From Jejuia sp049889775 (GTDB lineage Bacteria; Bacteroidota; Bacteroidia; Flavobacteriales; Flavobacteriaceae), in assembly GCA_049889775.1 (NCBI GenBank), contig JBMHCT010000035.1, positions 62,001-126,000 on the forward strand: a stretch of DNA of 64,000 bases. Reading direction: 5' to 3'. Shown piece by piece: positions 49,540-57,381 of this stretch. The position numbers and the translations under genes were made by a program. Below the pieces are notes generated by a model. The model was not told where the DNA came from. It saw only the letters and a list, made by a program, of their open reading frames with translations, and searched no databases. The stretch's first letter is position 1, and every line of letters begins with the position of its first letter.

Positions 49540-50712
49540 TTAAGCGGGATTTAATTTGAGTTCTTTCTCTTTTTTATATGTTTCAAAAACTTTTGGATTT
49601 AACATTAAATACATGGAGGTGTATATACACAATGAAGTAGGCATACTTCCAAGAACCTGATTACCATAAGATCCTAACATAACTCCTGCCATACCACATA
49701 TAAATGCGCTCATCCTTAATTTTACTATGGGGTCTCGTATTCTAAACATAACTTTATAGGAGCCCGTTCCTATAATGTAGAATAGTATTATAAGATGCAT
49801 GTATAAACCAACTATACCTAATTCTGCCCATATCACAACATACCAACTATCTGTTGCTACATTTGATAAAAATGCGTGTGGTAAAAATCTTTGAGCTTTA
49901 TCTCCAGCATGACCGAGCCCCCCACCAAAAGGTCTTGAAGCAAGATATCCTTTTAAAATTTTCTGATTATCAAGTCTTACTTGTAACGATTTATTGTTGG
50001 GATCAAATCCAGTTCTCATTCTTCGGATTTGAGCGTTTCCATTACCAATCATTGTAAACCTGAAAAACACATACAGCAATACAACTCCTATAAGACCAAT
50101 ACTAAGGATTTTAATATTTTTCTTTAGAACCAAAAACATCATAACTCCTGCAAAAGGCACTGCAATGGCTCCTCTAGTTCCAGAAATCATCATCCCGTAA
50201 AAACCTAGAATCAAAAGCAAGAAGGGAGACGCCATCAATAAAACGGCTGAGGCTACAGCAATATCAAAAATTCGCTTAGACCAAGGCATTTTGTATTCCT
50301 CATCTACCAATTCTGGTAAATTTGCAGAAGATATAATTCCTTTGTTATCATGCAGAAACTTTACTCTTTCTATGATATCTTCCGCAGCTGTTTCGCTTAT
50401 TACATAATAATCATTAACCCGCTTTTTAAAGGATCGCTTGTATATCTTGTCGCTAAATTCCTTAGATAGTAATATGAACGGTACTTCTTTATGTTTTGAA
50501 TTATCCTTAATCCATTCGTACAAGTACAAACCATTGTTACCTGGCAACATAAAATCGCATAGTATCGCATCAACAGATTTATCAGATTCCAGATGGTTTA
50601 TAGCTTTCACACTATCTTCAAGAAAAATGAAAGAAAGATTATCCTTTTGATTAAAAGGCTTAAAATACTCTGTTGCATTCCCTATATAGAGAAGCGTTAA
50701 GACATTATTCAT
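49540..50712 (-). CDS. Chimeric REC/sugar-transferase N-terminus fused to O-antigen ligase C-terminus
   Basis: About 390 residues from the ATG at 50712. The first ~125 are a response-regulator receiver fold (CDFMLPGNNG with the phosphate aspartate). Then KMPWSKRIFDIAVASAVLLMASPFLLLI is the classic opening of a WcaJ/undecaprenyl-phosphate sugar transferase. At about residue 170 the chain changes abruptly to FYGMMISGTRGAI and the Wzy/WaaL ligase half, with several membrane helices, RPFGGGLGH and a long periplasmic loop. The catalytic sugar-transferase domain and the ligase N-terminus are both missing. A deletion fusion or assembly join near 50200-50212 is likely; activity is doubtful. Confidence 0.75.
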   Translation of the reverse strand: MNNVLTLLYIGNATEYFKPFNQKDNLSFIFLEDSVKAINHLESDKSVDAILCDFMLPGNNGLYLYEWIKDNSKHKEVPFILLSKEFSDKIYKRSFKKRVNDYYVISETAAEDIIERVKFLHDNKGIISSANLPELVDEEYKMPWSKRIFDIAVASAVLLMASPFLLLILGFYGMMISGTRGAIAVPFAGVMMFLVLKKNIKILSIGLIGVVLLYVFFRFTMIGNGNAQIRRMRTGFDPNNKSLQVRLDNQKILKGYLASRPFGGGLGHAGDKAQRFLPHAFLSNVATDSWYVVIWAELGIVGLYMHLIILFYIIGTGSYKVMFRIRDPIVKLRMSAFICGMAGVMLGSYGNQVLGSMPTSLCIYTSMYLMLNPKVFETYKKEKELKLNPA

Positions 50713-50742
50713 CTTTAATTGTAGGTTAAGTTTAACAAACAC

Positions 50743-51129
50743 TTACCATTCTAGGGCATAATGAATTGGGAACAAATTTTTCTTCACAAGTTCATCCAGC
50801 TCTTCTGGGTTAAATGGTTTAGTAAGATAATCTTGAGCTCCCAACCTGTAACATTTAATACGCTCTTTACTTTCAGATTTACCAGATAGCATGATACATG
50901 GTGTATGCTTAGTAAAACCTCTTTGGCGCAGTTTGGTTAAAAACTCGTAGCCATCTAATTTTGGCATTTGAATATCGCTAATAATCAAATCTGGTATATT
51001 AGACTCTAACCAAGCTAAAGCCTCTAAGCCGTCGGTGGTACAGAAAACATCATACTCCTTAGAAAGGAAGTTTTCAAGCAATAAACATATTGTTGTTTCA
51101 TCATCTAACACTAATATTTTTTTTCTCAT
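50743..51129 (-). CDS. Single-domain response regulator
   Basis: 128 residues, receiver domain only: KKILVLDDETT, phosphate-acceptor D52 in LIISDIQMPKLDG, CIMLSGKS, and the lysine in DYLTKPFNPEEL. No output domain, so it acts by binding a partner protein. It lies between ugd and the REC-containing chimera, suggesting control of the polysaccharide initiation/assembly machinery. Its kinase is unknown; the PAS kinase at 54.3 kb is a candidate. Confidence 0.93.
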   Translation of the reverse strand: MRKKILVLDDETTICLLLENFLSKEYDVFCTTDGLEALAWLESNIPDLIISDIQMPKLDGYEFLTKLRQRGFTKHTPCIMLSGKSESKERIKCYRLGAQDYLTKPFNPEELDELVKKNLFPIHYALEW

Positions 51130-51250
51130 GATTTAGATTTTGGGGATTCATAAAAAAACTAAATAATATACTTATTAAAGTGTGAGAGATATTATATTTA
51201 GTAGCAACTTTATCTTACTTATTGTTATTTCATTTAGGCTCAGCTAGAAA

Positions 51251-52609
51251 TTAACTAGCTGAACTTAATACTGGTTTCACCATATCTTTAGTTGTATTAA
51301 CACCGATACAGAAATAGTTAAAACCTTTATCCTTCATTTCTGTTCTATCATAAATGTTGCGTCCATCAAAAATGGCTGGATTCTTTAATAGTTTAGAGAT
51401 TATATTGAAGTTTGGAAACTTAAACTCTGGCCATTCTGTTAAAACAGCTAAACAATCTACATCTATTAAAGCTTCGTATTGATCAGTGTAATACGTAATA
51501 GTATCTCCAAAATGATGCTTAGCTTCTTCCATAGCAATTGGATCATATGCTTTAACCGATGCTCCAGCTTCTAAAAGCTTTTTAACAATTTCCAATGATG
51601 GTGCTTCCCTCATATCATCTGTTTGAGGTTTAAATGAAAGCCCCCATAAGCCAATTGTTTTTCCTTGTAAATCGCCTTTGAAATATTTCAGGATTTTATT
51701 GAATAGAACTACTTTTTGCTTTTGGTTAACTGCTTCAACAGCTTGTAGCACTTGTAAATCATAATTATGCTCTCCTCCAGTTCTAATTAAAGCTTTAACA
51801 TCTTTTGGAAAACAAGAACCTCCATAACCGATACCTGGATAGATAAATTTATGACCAATTCTACTATCAGACCCAATTCCCTTGCGTACTTTATTTACAT
51901 CAGCGCCAACAATCTCACATAGATTTGCAATATCGTTCATAAAACTAATCTTAGTGGCAAGCATGGAGTTTGCAGCATATTTGGTCATTTCTGCAGAAAC
52001 AATGTCCATAAAAATAACCGGATGTCCATTTAAAGTAAATGGTTTGTATAATCGGCTTAAAATCTCCTCAGCTCTTTCGCTTTCTACACCTACAACAATT
52101 CTGTCTGGTTTTAAAAAGTCGTTAATTGCAGCACCCTCCTTTAAAAATTCTGGGTTTGAAGCAACATCAAATGGTATATTTTCTTTACGTTTATCCAATT
52201 CCTCTTGAATGGCTTGTTTTACCTTTAAAGAGGTACCAACTGGTACTGTACTTTTTGTAACCACTAATGTATAGTCATTCATATACTTACCACAATCTCT
52301 GGCAACGGCAATTACGTATTTTAAATCTGCGCTACCATCTTCATCTGGCGGTGTACCCACAGAAATAAATACAGCTTCTGAGTCTTTTAACGCGTCTTGA
52401 ATTTTTGTTGTAAAACTTAATCTCCCCTTTTTCATATTTCGGGAAATCATATCCTCTAAACCAGGTTCGTAAATAGGGATAATTCCGCGGTTAAGATTAT
52501 CTATTTTCTTCTTATCAATGTCTACACAAGTAACATCAATTCCTACTTCAGAAAAACAGGCTCCAGTAACAAGACCTACATAGCCGCTTCCAACAATTGT
52601 AATTTTCAT
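51251..52609 (-). CDS. ugd: UDP-glucose 6-dehydrogenase
   Basis: It oxidises UDP-glucose to UDP-glucuronate, so the polymer probably contains uronic acid. 452 residues: KITIVGSGYVGLVTGACFSEVG, the strand VAVVFISVGTPPDEDGSADL, TSTVPVGT, GGSCFPKDVKALI with the catalytic cysteine, and LWGLSFKPQTDDMREAPS. It is the first gene of the polysaccharide transcript, with a -7-like element and paired direct repeats upstream. Confidence 0.96.
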   Translation of the reverse strand: MKITIVGSGYVGLVTGACFSEVGIDVTCVDIDKKKIDNLNRGIIPIYEPGLEDMISRNMKKGRLSFTTKIQDALKDSEAVFISVGTPPDEDGSADLKYVIAVARDCGKYMNDYTLVVTKSTVPVGTSLKVKQAIQEELDKRKENIPFDVASNPEFLKEGAAINDFLKPDRIVVGVESERAEEILSRLYKPFTLNGHPVIFMDIVSAEMTKYAANSMLATKISFMNDIANLCEIVGADVNKVRKGIGSDSRIGHKFIYPGIGYGGSCFPKDVKALIRTGGEHNYDLQVLQAVEAVNQKQKVVLFNKILKYFKGDLQGKTIGLWGLSFKPQTDDMREAPSLEIVKKLLEAGASVKAYDPIAMEEAKHHFGDTITYYTDQYEALIDVDCLAVLTEWPEFKFPNFNIISKLLKNPAIFDGRNIYDRTEMKDKGFNYFCIGVNTTKDMVKPVLSSAS

Positions 52610-52691
52610 AATTTAATAAGTTATGATAGTTAATAATAGATTTGGCGCTCTTGATTCTTACAAAATATTGTAGTCCAACCAATAAACGAGT

Positions 52692-52699
52692 CAAACATA
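52692..52699 (-). promoter_or_regulatory. ugd operon -7 element
   Basis: The minus strand reads TATGTTTG, matching TAnnTTTG, 82 bases upstream of the ugd ATG. No -33 TTTG at normal spacing, which would suit an activator-dependent promoter. Confidence 0.45.
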
Positions 52700-52721
52700 C
52701 AAATAAATTTGGAAAAAACAT

Positions 52722-52753
52722 CGATTAAAAGTAAAAAATACCGATTAAATGTA
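52722..52753 (-). promoter_or_regulatory. Paired direct repeats upstream of ugd, candidate LytTR sites
   Basis: CGATTAAAAGTA (52722-52733) and CGATTAAATGTA (52742-52753) differ at one base and are offset by 20 bases, two helical turns. Read on the minus strand (TACWTTTAATCG) they approach the LytTR half-site form. They lie just upstream of the -7 element. Confidence 0.45.
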
Positions 52754-53101
52754 TTTTTTATCATATTTAACTTTCAATACAGCAGTATAAGACTATAATA
52801 TTGTAATATTTTTATATCATAACAAACTTAGATACAAAAGATTTTAGTCGTATTAAATACGGAACAATGACTTAAAGGTGTACAACAAAATTCATAAACG
52901 AAATTGGTTGAACACTTATATATTGAAAATGGTAGAACGAGGGACTTTTTAGAAAGAATAACTTTAACATACTTATATAATTTTCTTTAAGAGATTAATT
53001 AATTTACCCCAAAGATACAGCCGTAATACTAAAGTTATTTTCGATTTATATTAAGTACTAATTTCCATAGACCAATGGAAGTAGATATTTCGATAAAAGG
53101 T

Positions 53102-53803
53102 TTAAAGCAAATTAAGCCTATTCATTAAATCTGCTCGATTTGCTCTACTTACTGGAATTACATCTTTTTTAATCAGAACACTATTATCTTCGATATCAAT
53201 TATTTTCTTAAGATTAATGATGTACGAACGATGTACTTTTAGGAATAAGTTATTTGGGAGTTTATCCTCTATCTTCTTTAACGAAGAGTGCACCCTATAA
53301 TCTTCAGTTTCAGTTTTTAGGTTGATATAGTCTCCCTTTGCCTCAACTAAACAAATACTAGGAATATCAATTTTAATTAAACGTCTGTCTATATTGATGT
53401 ACAGATGATTTTCTAATGCTGATTCAACAACAGGTGAAGTTGACACAGTTGATTTAAGTGATTCTACTTTTCGGATTGCTTTTTCTAATCTAGGTAACTC
53501 AATGGGCTTAACTAAATAATCCACAATACAATCGTACTCAAAAGCATTTAAAGCTAAATTAGAATCTGAAGTTGTAAGAATTACAGATGGTGGGTTCTTT
53601 AATGTTTCAATAAAATCAAAACCTGTAAAATCCGGCATGTGAATATCAGAGAAAATTAAATCAACCTCATTTTGATTTAAATATTTAATAGCCTCAATAG
53701 CATTAGAGAACTCTTCAACAATATTTAAGTTAGGAATATTAGAGCACAATTTGGCAGTAATAACTCTTGCAGTTGCCTCATCGTCAATAATAATACAATT
53801 CAT
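53102..53803 (-). CDS. LytTR-family response regulator
   Basis: 233 residues. Receiver domain 1-~118 with phosphate acceptor D53 (LIFSDIHMPDF) and lysine in DYLVKPIELPRL. LytTR DNA-binding domain ~130-233: HLYINIDRRLIKIDI, VEAKGDYINLKT, FLKVHRSYIINLKKI, VIPVSRANR. LytTR proteins bind direct repeats spaced two turns, like those before ugd and before the H-NOX operon. It follows the Hpt gene by 6 bases, so it is the likely output of the relay. Confidence 0.93.
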   Translation of the reverse strand: MNCIIIDDEATARVITAKLCSNIPNLNIVEEFSNAIEAIKYLNQNEVDLIFSDIHMPDFTGFDFIETLKNPPSVILTTSDSNLALNAFEYDCIVDYLVKPIELPRLEKAIRKVESLKSTVSTSPVVESALENHLYINIDRRLIKIDIPSICLVEAKGDYINLKTETEDYRVHSSLKKIEDKLPNNLFLKVHRSYIINLKKIIDIEDNSVLIKKDVIPVSRANRADLMNRLNLL

Positions 53804-53809
53804 AATAAC

Positions 53810-54127
53810 TTATATCGTTTCTAGAAAATCAGTAATTGTTTTAAGAATTTGCTCAAACTCCTCATGCCCCTCGATACTATTTTCCTTTAAACCTTCTTCA
53901 AATTTTTCTGCGACAGTATAACTTTCAACAAGGCCTAAAATACTAATTTTAAATTTAAGTTTATGAACGTTTGCAGCGGCTTGTTCGAAATTTCTAGTTT
54001 CAAAATTCTTAAGAAAAATATCCCGCTCTCCAGGAAACTCATTCTTAACTACATCCAACAATTTATTTTTGAATGCTTCATCACCTCTAGAAAGTTCATT
54101 TATGTATGAGTAATTTGGTTTCTCCAT
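53810..54127 (-). CDS. Histidine-phosphotransfer (Hpt) protein
   Basis: 105 residues, a four-helix bundle with the phospho-histidine H55 in AAANVHKLKFKISILG, where the usual pattern is HxLKGSA. It moves phosphate between a receiver and a downstream regulator. Encoded directly ahead of the LytTR regulator, it probably bridges the single-domain REC protein (56.8-57.3 kb) or the kinase and the LytTR output. Confidence 0.88.
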   Translation of the reverse strand: MEKPNYSYINELSRGDEAFKNKLLDVVKNEFPGERDIFLKNFETRNFEQAAANVHKLKFKISILGLVESYTVAEKFEEGLKENSIEGHEEFEQILKTITDFLETI

Positions 54128-54326
54128 TTTAAGATTATTTAAAAATAGCTAATTTGTAGTAAAAAATAGACCGTAAAATCAATCAGTAAATACTTAACTG
54201 TGCTATTTAAATTACAAACGATATCTAAAAATACTTATATATATTAAACAAACTAAGAACTCTGTTAAATATTTTCAATTTGAATAAAAGTGTTGTTAAA
54301 ATGATGATCTTAGCTATTGCAAATAA

Positions 54327-56309
54327 TTAAAGATTTTTTTTAAGTGTGAAATAAAAAGTGGTCCCTGTACTCAATTCACTATCCAGCCACACATCACCAT
54401 CATGCAATTCTACTATTTTTTTAACTATAGACAGACCAATGCCTGTTGAATCTTTGCTTTTCTTTAGGGAATGAAATATTTTAAAAATTTTCTTATGAAA
54501 TTTAGGGTCTATACCAATACCATTATCTTGAACAGAAAATTGATAATATTCTAATTGATCTTCAAAAGATATTTTTACAAAACCTTTTTCTTTATCTATA
54601 AACTTAATAGCATTACTTATCAGGTTTTGAAATAACTGCTGTAACTTGGTTTTATCTCCTTTAATCTTTGGTAACTTTTTTAAAACCTCTATTGAAATAT
54701 GATTTGGAACATATAATATTTTCTTTAAATCTGAAACTAATTCGTCTAAATCTACAACAACTTCTTGCAGTGCTTGAGTACCAACACTTGAGTACATTAA
54801 AACATCTGAAATGAGTTGCTCCATTTTCTCTAGCGTGGTTTCTATAAGCCCAAAATTATCCAAAGTAGTTTGGTCAAATTTATCTTTATTATCCTCTTTA
54901 ATCCAATTGACTAGGGCATCAATGCTACGAAGTGGTGATTTTAAATCATGAGAGACAATATGTGCATATTCCTGCAAACCATCATTACTCTTTTCGAGTT
55001 CTCGTAATAGTTTTTCCTTTTGAATTTGAAGATTCTTCAAATCCGTAATATCCAAATAGATACCAATAGAACCCGTTATTTTACCATTTAGATTGTAATT
55101 TGGTGCCTCACTTATTAACCAAAAACGTTCTTCTCCAGTTTTAGTTTTACCTATAATTTCATAAGAACTCGATTGTCCTTTTTTACGTTTTACTTTCTCT
55201 TGTTCAATGGTCTCAGAGTTGGATGAGGCAACGAACATTTCCTTTGCAACATTCCCCACTAATTCGTCCTCATCATAAGCAGACATGTCTAAAAAACTTT
55301 GATTCACCATCAAAATTTTGCCTTCATTATCAACTTCCATTAACCCTAAATTCATGTTAGCTATTATACTGCTGTATTTTTGCTTTTGGGCTTCCAGACT
55401 TTTTCTATACCTTCTTCTAAGTGTAACATCTTTGTAAATCCATAAATTACCTCTATAGATATTACTATCACTAATCGGTATATAATCGCGTTCTAAAATT
55501 TTGCCATTTTTCATTTCAAGCTCATCCCCCAAAACCTCCATTTTATTATGAAGAATTTCATGTATGCGATCCACAAAATTTCCGGGGTTTTTAAAATGTA
55601 CTTTATTTTCTTCAGCAGCATTACTGCAATCTGCTCCTTTAAGTTGGTTTGGATCTAAATTAATTTCAAAAAGTTCACAGAACTTTCTATTGGCAAATAC
55701 TATCCTTCTATTTTCATCTTCAAGAAGAACACCGCTATCTAAATTGGCTATTAAACTCGCTAACCTGTTTTCAGATTCTATCAACTGCTCTTGGGCTTCC
55801 TTAGCCTTTGTAATATCTCTCACAATACCTTGTGCCGCCACAGCTACACCATTGTCATAAATAATACTTGCATTTATATGCACTAATTTTTCCTCATTCT
55901 TATTTGTAATAATCCTAATATTTATATCAGTAAGTGCGCCTTTTCTATGCAAAGTCCTAAAAGACTTATTTACAAGTAGTAAATCGTCAGGATGTACTAT
56001 ATCCATCAAATTCACACTAATATTGTCACTTTCAAAACCTATCAGATCTATAGCAGAATCGTTCATTTTCAAAACATTACCCCATAAATCCATAATAACA
56101 TAGGCATCAACAATATTTTCAAAAACACCTTGCAGTTCTGAGTCTTTTCGGTAAAGTAGTGACTCTAGTTCCGTGTAAGATTTCTCAAGCCTTCTATTAG
56201 CTTCATGCAATTCGGCTGCTTTATTTTCTAGAATTTTTTCTGCCTGTTTTCTTGCAGCTCTCTCTCGCGCAAGCGCACGTTCCAAGATTTGAATCCTTTC
56301 TTGAGACAT
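54327..56309 (-). CDS. Soluble multi-PAS histidine kinase
   Basis: 660 residues, no transmembrane segment, so cytoplasmic. N-terminal coiled coil (about 1-60), then PAS domains near 60-175, 185-300 and 310-425. HisKA follows with H454 (YAHIVSHDLKSPLRSID) and HATPase with NLISNAIKF, DNGIGIDP and STGIGLSIVKKIVELH. The start overlaps the H-NOX stop in TAATG, so the two are translated together. H-NOX proteins commonly control an adjacent kinase, so this is probably the NO-responsive kinase of the relay. Confidence 0.92.
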   Translation of the reverse strand: MSQERIQILERALARERAARKQAEKILENKAAELHEANRRLEKSYTELESLLYRKDSELQGVFENIVDAYVIMDLWGNVLKMNDSAIDLIGFESDNISVNLMDIVHPDDLLLVNKSFRTLHRKGALTDINIRIITNKNEEKLVHINASIIYDNGVAVAAQGIVRDITKAKEAQEQLIESENRLASLIANLDSGVLLEDENRRIVFANRKFCELFEINLDPNQLKGADCSNAAEENKVHFKNPGNFVDRIHEILHNKMEVLGDELEMKNGKILERDYIPISDSNIYRGNLWIYKDVTLRRRYRKSLEAQKQKYSSIIANMNLGLMEVDNEGKILMVNQSFLDMSAYDEDELVGNVAKEMFVASSNSETIEQEKVKRKKGQSSSYEIIGKTKTGEERFWLISEAPNYNLNGKITGSIGIYLDITDLKNLQIQKEKLLRELEKSNDGLQEYAHIVSHDLKSPLRSIDALVNWIKEDNKDKFDQTTLDNFGLIETTLEKMEQLISDVLMYSSVGTQALQEVVVDLDELVSDLKKILYVPNHISIEVLKKLPKIKGDKTKLQQLFQNLISNAIKFIDKEKGFVKISFEDQLEYYQFSVQDNGIGIDPKFHKKIFKIFHSLKKSKDSTGIGLSIVKKIVELHDGDVWLDSELSTGTTFYFTLKKNL

Positions 56310-56848
56310 TAACTTTGATTAATTACAAACCTAACTTCTGTACCCTCCTCATTCAATTTTTCTAAAACTATAGAGGCTTTGGCATTAAAATATTCAAAAG
56401 TTTTGTTCATTAATCCAAGTCCAAAATGATGCATTGCTCTGCTAGATTTATACACAAGAACTAATGAATCTTCAGTTTTTTCAATTACATCAAATATAGG
56501 TAATTCTGCCTCTGGATATATTTTTTGTACCTCAACATGAATATGACTCTCAATAGAGGACAACATTTCTATTGGTTCGGAGTAAATACCCAGAAGTTCA
56601 CCATAATCCTCCTCTAATTTGCTAAAGAAATGTTCCCCGTAAAGTAGCAATAAGTCATCAATAGAAATTTTTGTAGTGTTGCTGAGGTAATTAAGTAATT
56701 GCAACATTTCAGAAAAACTGTAAGTACCAACTGCCGTGTAAATACCTCCTGATTCCAGATTGCTGCTATTAAGCATCTCATCAACTACTTCCAATCCGAA
56801 TTTTCGTTCTACTAAATCTAAAAATTCAGTAAAAATAATACCTTTCAT
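56309..56848 (-). CDS. H-NOX heme nitric oxide/oxygen sensor
   Basis: 179 residues, stand-alone H-NOX. The fold begins MKGIIFTEFLDLVERKFG. The heme-propionate motif Y-x-S-x-R is present at Y133/S135/R137 (YKSSR), and the proximal histidine is best placed at H104 (HVEVQKIYP, eight residues before the proline as in guanylate cyclase). H-NOX proteins bind NO and inhibit a partner kinase. Start and stop overlap its neighbours by one base (TAATG), locking it into the REC-H-NOX-kinase operon. Oxygen binding cannot be judged. Confidence 0.92.
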   Translation of the reverse strand: MKGIIFTEFLDLVERKFGLEVVDEMLNSSNLESGGIYTAVGTYSFSEMLQLLNYLSNTTKISIDDLLLLYGEHFFSKLEEDYGELLGIYSEPIEMLSSIESHIHVEVQKIYPEAELPIFDVIEKTEDSLVLVYKSSRAMHHFGLGLMNKTFEYFNAKASIVLEKLNEEGTEVRFVINQS

Positions 56849-57258
56849 TACCCCTGTTTTAATTCATTCATACTCCAATACGCTAGGAGCTTTTCAATTT
56901 TCACAACATAATCATCGTACTTTAATGGCTTTATAACATATCCTGCAATTCCAATTTTATAACATTCCACCAAATCTTTTTGATTTTTTGAAGTGGTTAG
57001 GATAATTGTTGGAATATATTTTAAAACGTCATCCGCATTAAGAATGTTTAAAAATTCGATGCCATTCAACTTTGGCATATTCAAATCTAATAAAATAATA
57101 TCAGGTAATTCTTCTTTTTTATATAAGATTTTTAGGGCTTCCTCGCCATTATTCGCTTCCACTATATTATGATCTAATTGAAGTTTTGCAATTGTTCTGT
57201 TGAATTTCATCACTTCAATGATGTCATCCTCAATCAATAATATATTTAATTTTCCCAT
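56848..57258 (-). CDS. Single-domain response regulator of the H-NOX operon
   Basis: 136 residues, receiver only: NILLIEDDIIEVMKFN, phosphate acceptor D58 in IILLDLNMPKLNG, TIILTTSKN, and lysine in GYVIKPLKYDDY. Extended helix after the receiver. First gene of the REC-H-NOX-kinase operon, joined by a TAATG overlap. With no output domain it probably passes phosphate to the Hpt protein or acts as a phosphate sink. Confidence 0.92.
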   Translation of the reverse strand: MGKLNILLIEDDIIEVMKFNRTIAKLQLDHNIVEANNGEEALKILYKKEELPDIILLDLNMPKLNGIEFLNILNADDVLKYIPTIILTTSKNQKDLVECYKIGIAGYVIKPLKYDDYVVKIEKLLAYWSMNELKQG

Positions 57259-57337
57259 GACGTTTGTTGACTAATTATCTTTGTAAGATAAGAAAAACTT
57301 TACGCCGAAAAATAAATGTTTTACAAATGTTTTTTTA

Positions 57338-57371
57338 CTGTAGATGAATGTTACTTATCTGTAGACGAATG
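57338..57371 (-). promoter_or_regulatory. Paired direct repeats upstream of the H-NOX operon
   Basis: CTGTAGATGAATG (57338-57350) and CTGTAGACGAATG (57359-57371) differ at one base and are offset by exactly 21 bases, so they lie on one face of the helix. They start 80 bases upstream of the REC gene start. Sites for a LytTR-type regulator are a natural guess. Confidence 0.5.
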
Positions 57372-57381
57372 GTCAATTATT

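Larger units (their letters stand above)
52610..53101. other. Long regulatory intergenic region before ugd
   Basis: 492 AT-rich bases. From the gene outward it holds a leader of about 80 bases, a -7 match, and two direct repeats (listed separately). Nothing recognisable lies in 52754-53101, and no ORF or tRNA was found. Confidence 0.55.

Noticed and set aside
49540..50742. A plain bacterial sugar transferase or plain O-antigen ligase
   Set aside because: Only the opening of the former and the second half of the latter are present.
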